64,000 nucleotides of DNA from Achromobacter marplatensis (lineage in GTDB: Bacteria; Pseudomonadota; Gammaproteobacteria; Burkholderiales; Burkholderiaceae_B), in assembly GCF_002209535.1 (NCBI RefSeq), contig NZ_NJIG01000003.1, forward strand, positions 248,001 to 312,000, in the 5' to 3' direction. Positions 1-9,402 of the stretch are shown piece by piece. Position numbers and translations under genes: made by a program. Under the pieces are notes generated by a model. It was not told where the DNA came from and searched no databases. It was given only the letters and a program-made list of their open reading frames with translations. How positions within the stretch are numbered: the first letter of the stretch is position 1; every line of letters begins with the position of its first letter.

Positions 1-1007
<1,007 letters not shown>

Positions 1008-1117
1008 TCAAACCAGCTTAGTGACAGCGTTGTAGCGGGTACATACACAGTTTTGAGTATGGACGCCGCGGTCGCTCGCGAAGCCGCAGGCGGCTCGCGC
1101 CGCCGCCGTGACTTGAG

Positions 1118-1525
1118 TTATTCCAACCGGAACTGCGGCAAGGCAATCTCGGGGGAGGCCTGCTCGAAGCACACGTACACACGGCTTCCTATCCGGACCG
1201 CCTCGGGCGGACTGTCGATGATGTTGGCCATCATGCGCACGCCCTCATCCAGGTCGATCATGGCGACGACGTACGGCACTTTTTCACTCAAGGCCGCATT
1301 GCTCGGGCGCCGGTTGATGGTGTAGGTGTAGACGGTTCCCAGGCCTGCGGATTCGATCCACTCGATGCTGTCCGACAGGCAGGCCGTGCAGAACTCGCGC
1401 GGATAGAACTGGCGCGCCTTGCAGCAGCCGCATTGCTGGATGACCAGGCGGCCTTCCTTCGCGGCATCCCAGTAGGGCTGGGTGATCCGGGTCGGTTGCG
1501 GCAGCGGGCGTTGAACGTGGTCCAT
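1118..1525 (-). CDS. DUF35 OB-fold / zinc-ribbon protein, partner of the adjacent thiolase-like protein
   Basis: This 135-residue protein has an N-terminal helix and a rubredoxin-like zinc ribbon with Cys32, Cys35, Cys46 and Cys49. An OB-fold of the DUF35 family follows (residues about 60-130). Such proteins pair with thiolase-superfamily members; the best known case is the DUF35 part of ChsH2, which forms the steroid side-chain aldolase with Ltp2. It sits 2 bases downstream of the thiolase-like gene, so the two are co-translated. I chose the start at 1525 because it removes a long upstream extension that merely overlaps the thiolase gene. The substrate is unknown. Confidence 0.85.
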   Translation of the reverse strand: MDHVQRPLPQPTRITQPYWDAAKEGRLVIQQCGCCKARQFYPREFCTACLSDSIEWIESAGLGTVYTYTINRRPSNAALSEKVPYVVAMIDLDEGVRMMANIIDSPPEAVRIGSRVYVCFEQASPEIALPQFRLE

Positions 1526-1527
1526 GG

Positions 1528-2685
1528 TCAGACTCCGAGAATCAGGGTGGTGTTGCAGGAAAAAACCAGCCCGGGCGCATGGACCAGAGCCAGTTCGGCC
1601 TTGGGCAGCTGGCGCTCGCCGCATTCCTTGCGCAACTGGTGCACGGCCTCGAGCAGCAGCAGCATGCCGAACTGGCCGGGATGGTTGTAGGACAGACCGC
1701 CGCCCGAGGTATTGATGGGGAAGTCCCCCCCGGGAGCCAGGCGTCCATCCGCCACGAAGGCCCCGCCCTCGCCGCGCTTGCAGAAGCCCAGCTCCTCCAG
1801 CGACTGGATCACGCCGATGGTGAAGTGGTCGTAGATCTGCACCACGTCGATGTCCGCCCGCGTGACGCCGGCCATCTCCAGCGCGGCGTCCGCCGTCTGC
1901 GCCACATTGGTGTCCAGCCAGTCCGCGGTATTGAAGGGCGTGTAATGATGCGAGAAGGATTCGGCAATGCCCATCACGTAGACCGGTGGGCGTTTGAGCG
2001 TACGAGCGCGCGCGGCGGACGTGACGATGACGGCGCCGCCGGCGTCGGTCACCAGGCAGCAGTCGCGCTGGCGCAAAGGATCGGCAATCATCTTGGAAGC
2101 CATGACTTCCTCGATCGAGGTTTCCTCGCGCCGGTAGGCCTTGGGATTGAGCTGCGCCCATTTTCGCGCCGCCACCGCCACTTCGGCCAGGTCCTTGTGG
2201 GTGGTGCCGTAGCGCTGCATGTGCAGCTGCGCCACCATCGCGTAATAGCCGATGGGACTCAGCTGCCCATAGGGCGTGATGAACTGCCCACGCGGCATGC
2301 GCATGTCCTCCGGCGTACCGCCCACCTTGCGCGTGCCGTCCGACAGCTGGGTGCTGCCGTAGGCCACCAGCGCCACCTCGCACATACCGGCCTCGATCGC
2401 GGCCATGGCGTGGCGGACGTGCATGACGCTGGACATGCCGCCCACGCTGGTTGAATCCACGTAGCGCGGGCGTATGCCCAAATATTCGGCCAGATGCAGT
2501 CCGGCGAACTTGTCGTCAACGTGCGCGAACACGCCGTCGACGTCCTGGAGAGTCAATCCCGCATCGCGCAGGGCGCGGGCCGCCGCCTGCGCCTGCAGGT
2601 CCAGCGAGGTCATCCCGGGTACTTTCCCGAGGTCGGATTCGGCGGCGCCAACGATGGCGACCGATTTCGAAAGATGCTTGGTCAT
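1528..2685 (-). CDS. Thiolase-superfamily protein lacking the nucleophilic cysteine (SCP2/Ltp2-like, candidate aldolase)
   Basis: This is a full-length thiolase fold of 385 residues. Where degradative thiolases carry the acyl-accepting cysteine (an ACASG-type motif), this protein reads GGMSS at residues 82-86, so the cysteine is replaced by glycine in my by-eye alignment. The C-terminal GGG-xC box is also missing; the end reads SCNTTLILG. A conserved NHPG segment (about residue 340) remains. Lipid-transfer-protein-type thiolases and the Ltp2 aldolase share these losses. With the DUF35 gene directly downstream, a C-C lyase (retro-aldol) role is more likely than thiolysis. A strong AGGAG site precedes the start. 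The aldolase role is inference. Confidence 0.8.
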   Translation of the reverse strand: MTKHLSKSVAIVGAAESDLGKVPGMTSLDLQAQAAARALRDAGLTLQDVDGVFAHVDDKFAGLHLAEYLGIRPRYVDSTSVGGMSSVMHVRHAMAAIEAGMCEVALVAYGSTQLSDGTRKVGGTPEDMRMPRGQFITPYGQLSPIGYYAMVAQLHMQRYGTTHKDLAEVAVAARKWAQLNPKAYRREETSIEEVMASKMIADPLRQRDCCLVTDAGGAVIVTSAARARTLKRPPVYVMGIAESFSHHYTPFNTADWLDTNVAQTADAALEMAGVTRADIDVVQIYDHFTIGVIQSLEELGFCKRGEGGAFVADGRLAPGGDFPINTSGGGLSYNHPGQFGMLLLLEAVHQLRKECGERQLPKAELALVHAPGLVFSCNTTLILGV

Positions 2686-2722
2686 GTAGGAATCTGCTCC
2701 TGTCGAAGTCCAAAAATAGGGT

Positions 2723-3862
2723 TCAAAGCGTCCGGGCGATCAGCTCGCGCATCACTTCAGAGGCGCCGCCGTAGATCCGATTGGGCCGCACGTCGGTATA
2801 GGCGCGGGCGATGGGATACTCGCGCATGTAGCCGTAGCCGCCGTGGAACTGCAGCAGATCGTCGATGGCGCGGGTGGCTTCGGACGCCCACAGCTTGGCC
2901 ATGGCGGCGCCCCCGGCGTCGAGTTCGCCATCCAGGTATTGCTGCACGCAGCCGTCGACGAAGGCTCGGGTGGCGGCGGCCAGGGTCTTGATGTCGGCCA
3001 GCTTGAAGCGGATGTGTTGGTTGTCGATCAAGGCCTTGTCGAAGGCACGGCGTTCCTTGGTGTAGTCGACGGTCCACTGCAGCGCGCTCTCCAGCGCCAT
3101 CGCGCAGCGCACCGCGATCATCAGCCGTTCGCGCACAAGCTCCTTCATCAGGTAGCCGAAGCCCTGCCCCGGTTCTCCCAGCATGTCCTCGTCCGGCACG
3201 AACATGTCCTGGAAGAACAGTTCGGCCGTGTCCTGCGCCTTCTGCCCGACCTTGTCCAGCAGCCGCCCGCGCGTGAATCCGGGCGTCGAGGCAGCGACCC
3301 AGAACAGGCTGATGCCGCGCGAGCCGGCGCCGGGATCCGTCTTGGCCACCACCAGCACGCGATCAGCATGGAAGCCGTTGGTGATAAAGGTCTTCTGGCC
3401 GTTTATGACGTAGCCGCCCTGAGCCCGGGCCGCCGCGGTGCGAATCGCCTTGACGTCGCTGCCCGCGCCTGGCTCGGTCATCGCGAGAGACGCCACGATG
3501 TTGCCCTGGGCCATGCCGGGCAGATCGCGCCGCTTCTGGCTTTCGGTGCCGAAATTCAATAAATACGGCGCCACGATGTCTGAATGCGTGGTGAAACCCG
3601 TCACGCCCGTAGCCAGCGCGCGGGCGATCTCCTCCACGACGATGATGGTGTGCAGGAAATCCCCGCCGCCGCCGCCGTATTCTTCAGGCGTGCTGGGCAG
3701 CAGGATGCCCGCCGCGCCGGCCTTGCGCCACAGGTCGCGCGGCACCAGGCCGTCTTGTTCCCATTGATGGTGATGGGGCGTGATCTCGTTTGCAATGAAG
3801 CGCGCCACCGTGTCGCGGAACAATTCGTGCTCCGCCGAGAAGAGCTTGCGTTGCTGGTTCAT
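2723..3862 (-). CDS. Acyl-CoA dehydrogenase, LCAD-like
   Basis: This 379-residue FAD enzyme introduces the alpha,beta double bond into an acyl-CoA. It has the N-terminal helical domain, the middle beta-domain with the MTEPGAGSD flavin motif (residues about 133-141), and the C-terminal domain with FHGGYGYM and the closing IYGGASEVMRELIAR. The canonical C-terminal catalytic glutamate position is glycine, as in long-chain acyl-CoA dehydrogenase, whose base lies earlier in an ExxxERL helix; here KELVRERL is present. A perfect AGGAGG precedes the ATG. The gene follows the acyl-CoA ligase in the leftward operon, which fits its use as the first oxidation step after activation. Confidence 0.9.
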   Translation of the reverse strand: MNQQRKLFSAEHELFRDTVARFIANEITPHHHQWEQDGLVPRDLWRKAGAAGILLPSTPEEYGGGGGDFLHTIIVVEEIARALATGVTGFTTHSDIVAPYLLNFGTESQKRRDLPGMAQGNIVASLAMTEPGAGSDVKAIRTAAARAQGGYVINGQKTFITNGFHADRVLVVAKTDPGAGSRGISLFWVAASTPGFTRGRLLDKVGQKAQDTAELFFQDMFVPDEDMLGEPGQGFGYLMKELVRERLMIAVRCAMALESALQWTVDYTKERRAFDKALIDNQHIRFKLADIKTLAAATRAFVDGCVQQYLDGELDAGGAAMAKLWASEATRAIDDLLQFHGGYGYMREYPIARAYTDVRPNRIYGGASEVMRELIARTL

Positions 3863-3892
3863 GCTGCCTCCTGATCTGTCATGAAGGGCCTC

Positions 3893-5416
3893 CTAGGGCC
3901 AGTAGCGCTGCTTGACCAGGCGCTTGAGCAGCTTGCCCGTCTCGGTGCGCGGCATGTCGGTGGAAAAATCCACGCTCTTGGGGCACTTGATGGGCGAGAT
4001 GCGCTCGCGGCAATACGCGATCAGCTGCTGCGCCAGGTCAGCGCTGGCCGCGCCGGGATCACGCAATTGCACGACCGCCTTGACCTCCTCGCCGAATTCG
4101 TCGTTCGGCACGCCGACCACCGCCACATCGGCCACGGCGGGGTGCGTGCAAAGCAGGTTCTCCGCTTCCTGGGGATAGATGTTGACTCCGCCCGACACGA
4201 TCATGTTGGACAGGCGATCGGTCAGGTACAGATAGCCGTCCTGGTCCAGGTAGCCGATATCGCCATAGGTGGCCCAGCCGCGCGCGTTGTAGGCGCCGCG
4301 CGTCTTGTCCGGATCCTTGTGGTATTCGAACGAACCGCCCCCCGAAAAGTAGATGACCCCGGCCTGGCCCGCCGGCAGTTCGGTCAGCCCGTCCTCGCTC
4401 ATGATGTGCGCCTGGCCGAACTCCGGTCTGCCCACCGAGCCGCGATGCGCCAGCCATTCCTCGGAACCCAGCGACGTACGCCCGACCAGTTCCGTGCCGC
4501 TGTAGTACTCGTACAGGATCGGTCCCCACCACGCGATCATGGCTTCCTTGACGTCGGCCGGGCACGGTGCGGCCGCATGCACCGCGTAGCGCAGCGTGGA
4601 CAGGTCGTGGCGCGTGCGCTCTGTCTCTGGCAGGCGCAGCAGACGGATGAACATGGTCGGCACCCATTGCGAATGCGTGACACCGTAGGCGGCGATGGCC
4701 TCCAGCGCCGCGGCCGCATCGAATTTTTCCATCATGACGCAGCTGCCGCCGGCGCGCAGCGCCGCCATGTTCCAGCGCACCGGGGCCGCGTGATAGAACG
4801 GCGCCGTGGACAGATAGACCGTGTCGCGATCGAACGCCTTCCAGGCGCTGCTGGGCGAGTCGCCGACACGGAAGTAGCGGTTGGCGACCGATAGCGGACG
4901 CTTGATTCCCTTGGGCAGGCCGGTGGTGCCCGACGAATAGAGGAAGTCCGTGCCTTCCGGGGTTTCCGGCAGCGCCACGTCGTCGGCGTAGCGGCCGACC
5001 CAGGCCTCGTACTGGATCGCACCGGCGTCCGCGTCGTCCATGCAGACGCGCAGCACGCCGCGCGCATCCAGGCTGTCCTCATCGGTTTCGGTCTGCGTGC
5101 AGCCGGAATAGAACAGCACGCGCGCGTCGCAGTTCTCGATGATGTAGCGCGCTTCCTCGCGCTTGAGATGCCTGCTGATGGTCGTGTAGTACAGGCCGAC
5201 GCGATGCGCGGCCCACAGCAGTTCGAAGAACCGCGGATGGTTCTCCAGGAATACTGCAATCCCGTCGCCGGCCTGCAGGCCGGCATCCAGCAAGGCCGCG
5301 GCGCATTTGCGGCTGCGCAGCTCCAGCTCGCGCCAGGTCACCGTGATACCGGACGGAATCATGCGGTAGGCGATGCGATCGGGCATCTCCCGGGCATGGG
5401 CTTCAAGTGCAGACAT
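3893..5416 (-). CDS. AMP-forming acyl-CoA synthetase / ligase
   Basis: This 507-residue adenylate-forming enzyme activates a carboxylic acid to its CoA thioester using ATP. The P-loop YSSGTTGLPKG lies at residues 160-170, followed by the YYSGTE adenine-binding segment, the YGDIGYLDQDGYLY hinge (A8) region and a C-terminal TGKLLKR with the adenylation lysine. Its length is normal. It sits between the MaoC hydratase and the acyl-CoA dehydrogenase in the leftward operon, so it most likely performs the entry step of that pathway. The chain type of the substrate cannot be read from the sequence. The ribosome site GAGGTGA is well placed. Confidence 0.88.
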   Translation of the reverse strand: MSALEAHAREMPDRIAYRMIPSGITVTWRELELRSRKCAAALLDAGLQAGDGIAVFLENHPRFFELLWAAHRVGLYYTTISRHLKREEARYIIENCDARVLFYSGCTQTETDEDSLDARGVLRVCMDDADAGAIQYEAWVGRYADDVALPETPEGTDFLYSSGTTGLPKGIKRPLSVANRYFRVGDSPSSAWKAFDRDTVYLSTAPFYHAAPVRWNMAALRAGGSCVMMEKFDAAAALEAIAAYGVTHSQWVPTMFIRLLRLPETERTRHDLSTLRYAVHAAAPCPADVKEAMIAWWGPILYEYYSGTELVGRTSLGSEEWLAHRGSVGRPEFGQAHIMSEDGLTELPAGQAGVIYFSGGGSFEYHKDPDKTRGAYNARGWATYGDIGYLDQDGYLYLTDRLSNMIVSGGVNIYPQEAENLLCTHPAVADVAVVGVPNDEFGEEVKAVVQLRDPGAASADLAQQLIAYCRERISPIKCPKSVDFSTDMPRTETGKLLKRLVKQRYWP

Positions 5417-5434
5417 GGTTCACCTCTGGTTTGC

Positions 5435-6295
5435 TCAATTGGCCAGGCGGGCAACGCCGTTGCTTAGCACCACTCTCCCGCGCTCGTCGGCCAGCGCGCG
5501 AAATTGCAGGCGGTCGCCATCGCGCCAGATTTCCACGCGCAGCGTCTCGCCCGGGAAGAACGGTGAGGAAAAGCGCGCGGCGATCGCACCCAGCCGTTGG
5601 GGCGACGCAGCTGCGCAGGCCTGCAGCAAGGCGCGCGCAGCCATTCCATAGGTGCACAGCCCGTGCAGGATGGGCCGCTCGTAACCGGCGGCGCGCGCCA
5701 TGTGCGGCAGCACGTGCACCGGATTGAGGTCGCCATTCAGGCGGTACAACAAGGCTTGCTGCGGCAGCGTGGACAGCAACACGACCTGATCGGGTTCGCG
5801 CTGTGGCGTGGCCGGCAACGCCTCCGGCGGCTCGTCGCCCTGGCCAAAGCCGCCATCGGCGCGGCAGAACGACACGTGCTCCACCGTGGCCAGCGGTGCC
5901 CCGCTATCGGCGTCGGAAATGTCGCGCACCGTCACCACCAGCGCGCCCTTGCTGGCGCCTTTGTCCACCACCCGCGTGACGCGGGTCTGGCTGCGCACCG
6001 CCCCGGCCGCGGCCAGCGGGGCGTGAAACGTCATGCGGTGCTCGCCGTGCAGGATCTTCACCCAGTCGATGCCGGTGGCCGGGTCGGCTGCCCAACCGTT
6101 GGGCGCGCCGAGGGTGGCCAGGAAGGTCGGCACCACGGCCGTCCCCTCTTCGTGCACGTAGCGCAGCTCGTCTTCATTGGCCGGATCAGTGCCGTAGCCC
6201 AGACCCAGCGCATAGATCATGCAGTCGCGCGCGGTGTAGCGGTCGACGCGGTCTTCGAACTTCCAGTTGCGCAGGCGTTGATAATCGATTGCCAT
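5435..6295 (-). CDS. Double hot-dog MaoC-type 2-enoyl-CoA hydratase
   Basis: This 286-residue protein resembles the hydratase-2 part of peroxisomal multifunctional enzyme 2. The first hot-dog domain is residues about 1-140 and the second about 170-286. The signature YRLNGDLNPVH supplies Asp189 and His194, the catalytic pair that adds water to a trans-2-enoyl-CoA to give the (R)-3-hydroxy product. The PILHGLCTYG loop follows. It lies 18 bases upstream of the ligase gene and shares its direction. A GGGAGG site precedes the start. Bulky or long chains are typical substrates of this double-hot-dog form, which fits the LCAD-like dehydrogenase beside it. Confidence 0.87.
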   Translation of the reverse strand: MAIDYQRLRNWKFEDRVDRYTARDCMIYALGLGYGTDPANEDELRYVHEEGTAVVPTFLATLGAPNGWAADPATGIDWVKILHGEHRMTFHAPLAAAGAVRSQTRVTRVVDKGASKGALVVTVRDISDADSGAPLATVEHVSFCRADGGFGQGDEPPEALPATPQREPDQVVLLSTLPQQALLYRLNGDLNPVHVLPHMARAAGYERPILHGLCTYGMAARALLQACAAASPQRLGAIAARFSSPFFPGETLRVEIWRDGDRLQFRALADERGRVVLSNGVARLAN

Positions 6296-6350
6296 GGATC
6301 ATGCCTCCCTAAGCATGCCGGCGGCGACCTTTCCGCCGCCGGCGTACAGG

Positions 6351-7334
6351 TCATTCCGCCTTGATGCCGGCGGCTTTGATGATTTTTTCCCAGCGGTCCT
6401 TTTCCGACCGGATGAAACCGTCGAACTCGGCTGCCGTGCCGCCCAGAGGAATGCCGCCCTGCTGCGCCAATTGCTTCTTCACGTCTTCATCGGCCAGGAC
6501 TGCATTGAGCTCCGTATTCAGGCGCGCCACCACGGCCGGCGGCGTGCGCGCTGCGACCAGCACGCCCAGCCAGGCACCGACATCCACATCGGGATAGCCT
6601 TGCTCGGCCAGCGTCGGCACGTCGGGCAATATCTGGCTGCGTTCACGGGTGGTGACGGCCAGCGCCCGCAGCCTGCCGGCCTTGACCAACGGCGCCACGG
6701 TGATCACGTTCTCGACCGTAAAGTCGACCTGGCCAGCGACCAGGTCGTTGGTGGCCGGCGCCGCCCCCTTGTACGGCACGGTGACGGCCGTGAACTCCAG
6801 GCGATTCTTCAGCAGTTCGCCGCCCAGGTGTCCGGAGGTCCCGATCATCGACACCGCCATGGACAGGTTGCCCTGTTTGCCGCGGGCATAGTCACGGAAC
6901 TCCGCCAGCGTCTTGACGGGCGCGTTGGCGTTGACGACCAGCGCATTCGGCATGGTGATGATGCGCGCCACCGGCGCAAAGTCGGACATCGCATACGGCA
7001 GCTTGCTGTACAGCGTGTAATTGACCGCGTTCGGCCCGCTGCTGCCCATGACCATCGTGTACCCGTCGGGCTCGGCCCGAAGCAAACTCTGCATGCCCAG
7101 AATGCCGGCCGCGCCGGGCACGTTTTCGACCACTACCGGCTGCCCCAGCCGTTCAGACAATTTCTTGCCCACGATCCGGCTGGTGATGTCCAGGATGCCG
7201 CCCGGCGAACTGGGCGCGATCAGCCGCAAAGGTCTGTTCGGGTAGCCCTCCGCCGCTCGCGACTTCTGCGGCAAGGCCAATGAAGTCATCAGGCCGGCAA
7301 GGACTGCCAGCGCGACTCGCCTGCGTTTGTTCAT
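6351..7334 (-). CDS. Bug/TctC-family periplasmic substrate-binding protein (first copy)
   Basis: This 327-residue exported receptor has an Arg-rich N-terminus and hydrophobic signal peptide (residues 1-28), followed by the family opening YPNRPLRLIAPSSPGG. The rest follows the Bug pattern, with VVVENVPGAAG, a TSGHLGGELL segment and the hinge VPYKGAAPA. Bug proteins capture carboxylates in the periplasm for tripartite tricarboxylate transporters. No TctA/TctB membrane subunits are nearby, so it must feed a distant permease or act as a sensor. It is co-directed with a second Bug gene upstream and with the acyl-CoA genes downstream. Confidence 0.9.
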   Translation of the reverse strand: MNKRRRVALAVLAGLMTSLALPQKSRAAEGYPNRPLRLIAPSSPGGILDITSRIVGKKLSERLGQPVVVENVPGAAGILGMQSLLRAEPDGYTMVMGSSGPNAVNYTLYSKLPYAMSDFAPVARIITMPNALVVNANAPVKTLAEFRDYARGKQGNLSMAVSMIGTSGHLGGELLKNRLEFTAVTVPYKGAAPATNDLVAGQVDFTVENVITVAPLVKAGRLRALAVTTRERSQILPDVPTLAEQGYPDVDVGAWLGVLVAARTPPAVVARLNTELNAVLADEDVKKQLAQQGGIPLGGTAAEFDGFIRSEKDRWEKIIKAAGIKAE

Positions 7335-7415
7335 GTCTGTCTCCTGATAGTTTTCGTCTCGCGGGCTTGTGGCGCCCGCTGTCTGGACTCCGCTGGGCGG
7401 ATCCCTTACTGCGCG

Positions 7416-8381
7416 TCAATCCACCTTCATGCCGGTCACGTCGACCACGCCCTGCCACTTCCGCACTTCGGTCTTCAGGAAAGCGCGGGCCTCCTCCGGG
7501 CCGCCGGTCAGGGGCCGGGCGTAGATCCGGTCCATGAACTCCTGCACATCGGGTTGCGTGTTGATGTCAGCGACGGCGTCGGCCAGTTTCTTTAAGACCG
7601 GTGCCGGCACCTTGGCGGGCGCCGCCATGAAGTACACCGCTTCCACGTCGTAGCCTTTGAGGCCGGCCTCTTCGATGGTGGGCAGGTCCGGCATCGCCTT
7701 CATGCGTTCGCGCCCGGTCACCGCCAGCGCCTTCAGCTTCTTGGACTGCACCAGCGGGATCGCGGTGGAGACGCTGCCGAACATCATGTCTACCGTGCCC
7801 GACATCAGGTCCACCTCGGCCGGGCTCACCCCCTTGTAGGGCACGTGCGTCATGTCGACGCCGGCCATGACCTTGAACAATTCGCCGGCCAGATGAATGG
7901 AAGAGCCCATGCCGGCCGACGCGAAGGTCAGCTTGTTGCCGCCGGCCTTGGCCTTGCGAATCAGGTCGTCGACGCCCTGGATGCTGGAGCCGGGCGGCAC
8001 GACCAGGATGTTGGGTGTGGACGCCACCATGCCGATGGGCATCAGATCGAGCTCCCAGTCGTAGGGGTTGCGCTTCATGGCGGCGTTGGCAGCCACATAG
8101 TTGGCCGCCATCGCGATGATGTAGCCATCGGCCGGCGCCTGCGTCAGCGCCTGGATCGCGATGTTGCCGCCGGCGCCCGGACGGTTTTCCACGATGAACG
8201 TCTGATTGAAACGCTCCCCCAGCTTCTTGGCATACAGACGGGCGAGCAAGTCGGTGGCGCCGCCCGGCGCGAAGCCCACATAAACCCGCACCGGCTTATC
8301 CGGATAAGCGTCGGCCGCGCCCGCTGCTCCGACAGCAGTCAGGCTCAGTACCGCGGCCAACAATCCCTTCAACATTTCCAT
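7416..8381 (-). CDS. Bug/TctC-family periplasmic substrate-binding protein (second copy)
   Basis: This 321-residue exported receptor is the first gene of the leftward operon. The signal peptide ends near AAGAADA (residues 18-24) and the mature protein opens with YPDKPVRVYVGFAPGG. VENRPGAGGN and VPYKGVSPAEVD are standard family segments. A clear AAGGAG ribosome site precedes the start at 8381. The two Bug proteins of this operon are clearly different in sequence, so they are not a recent duplication and may bind different ligands. As the neighbouring genes handle an acyl-CoA, the ligand is probably the free acid. Confidence 0.9.
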   Translation of the reverse strand: MEMLKGLLAAVLSLTAVGAAGAADAYPDKPVRVYVGFAPGGATDLLARLYAKKLGERFNQTFIVENRPGAGGNIAIQALTQAPADGYIIAMAANYVAANAAMKRNPYDWELDLMPIGMVASTPNILVVPPGSSIQGVDDLIRKAKAGGNKLTFASAGMGSSIHLAGELFKVMAGVDMTHVPYKGVSPAEVDLMSGTVDMMFGSVSTAIPLVQSKKLKALAVTGRERMKAMPDLPTIEEAGLKGYDVEAVYFMAAPAKVPAPVLKKLADAVADINTQPDVQEFMDRIYARPLTGGPEEARAFLKTEVRKWQGVVDVTGMKVD

Positions 8382-8434
8382 GAGTCGATCTCCTTCCGTT
8401 TTTTTTAGAGATAGGGGAACGTCGGGCCAGCTTA

Positions 8435-8520
8435 TTCCGACATGCCGAACAGTATAACGACGTGCCGATATTAATTGTCAATATTTCCGGTGGTGTGTAT
8501 ATTTGTTCGGAACCTCGGAA
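8435..8520. promoter_or_regulatory. Overlapping divergent promoters with flanking TTCSG-type operator candidates
   Basis: The heptamer TTGTCAA at 8475-8481 can serve both directions. Rightward, TTGTCA (8475-8480) is followed after 17 bases by TATATT (8498-8503), a near-consensus sigma-70 promoter for the SDR operon. Leftward, TTGACA on the other strand (8481-8476) is followed after 19 bases by TATACT (8456-8451) for the Bug operon. Just outside each -10 lie related dyads, TTCCGACATGCCGAA (8435-8449) and GTTCGGAACCTCGGAA (8504-8519), which are candidate sites for the IclR protein encoded at 13267. The promoter call is from sequence; the regulator link is inference. Confidence 0.55.
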
Positions 8521-8603
8521 TAAATTCGAACCTGCTCGTCGCCTATCCCGAGATATCGGATTTCGGGCCCAGGGCGGCGGGCACTATCAGCTACAGAAGG
8601 GGA

Positions 8604-9362
8604 ATGGAGATGGACCTGCAACTCACCGGTAAAGTCGCCGTCATCACGGGCTCCGGCCGCGGCATCGGCTACGCCTCGGCGCTGGCTCTGGCGCAGGAAG
8701 GCGCGCGGATCGTCATTACCGATATCAACCCCGAATCGGTGGAACAGGCGGTTGGCGGCCTGAAACAGGCGGGCCACGATGCCATCGGCGCCGTGCTGGA
8801 CGTCTGCGATCCTGATCAAGTCCAGACCATGGCCGAGCTCGCGGCGCACGCGTTCGGCGGCATCGACATCCTGGTCAACAACGCCGGCTTCACACGCGAC
8901 AAGTACCTGCTCAAGATGCCGGTGGAGGACTGGGACTCGGTGGTGGACACCATCCTCAAGGGCGCCTACTACTGCACCAAGGCTGCCCTGCCCTCGATGA
9001 TGGAAAGGAAGTGGGGCCGCGTCATCAACATTGCCTCGCGCGCCCACTGGGGCAATCCCGGCCAGACCAACTATTCGGCCGCCAAGGCCGGGCTGATCGG
9101 ATTCACCCGCGCGCTGGCGCTGGAACAAGGCAAATTCAACATCACCGCCAACGCCATCGCCCCGGGGCTGATCGAAACGCCGCTGGTGCGCGGCCTGTCA
9201 ACCTATGACACGCTGCGCGCCAATGCGTTGGCGCGCCAGCCGGTGCCGCGTCTGGGCGCGGTCGAGGACATCGCCAATGCCGTGGCCTTCCTGGCTTCCG
9301 AGCGGTCCTCTTTCATCACGGGTGAACTGCTGCACGTGACCGGCGGCCGCTACGCTTCCTGA
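8604..9362 (+). CDS. Short-chain dehydrogenase/reductase (3-hydroxyacyl-CoA dehydrogenase or reductase type)
   Basis: This 252-residue classical SDR has the cofactor motif TGSGRGIG at residues 15-22, NNAG at 92-95, and the catalytic Ser145, Tyr157 and Lys161. It ends with the usual GELLHVTGG segment. I chose ATG 8604 (an in-frame ATG at 8610 is equally possible) because AGAAGGGG lies just upstream. Any earlier start would overlap the promoter at 8475-8503. As first gene of the rightward operon it probably oxidises the 3-hydroxyacyl-CoA made by a hydratase of the cluster. Confidence 0.85.
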   Translation: MEMDLQLTGKVAVITGSGRGIGYASALALAQEGARIVITDINPESVEQAVGGLKQAGHDAIGAVLDVCDPDQVQTMAELAAHAFGGIDILVNNAGFTRDKYLLKMPVEDWDSVVDTILKGAYYCTKAALPSMMERKWGRVINIASRAHWGNPGQTNYSAAKAGLIGFTRALALEQGKFNITANAIAPGLIETPLVRGLSTYDTLRANALARQPVPRLGAVEDIANAVAFLASERSSFITGELLHVTGGRYAS

Positions 9363-9402
9363 TATCCCTTCCCCGCGCCCCCACTCCGGAATCCGATCAA
9401 CC

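Noticed and set aside
1526-2383. DUF35 protein as the C-terminal end of a 421-residue protein
   Set aside because: The upstream part is the thiolase-like gene read in another frame; a start at 1525 gives a complete DUF35 protein.
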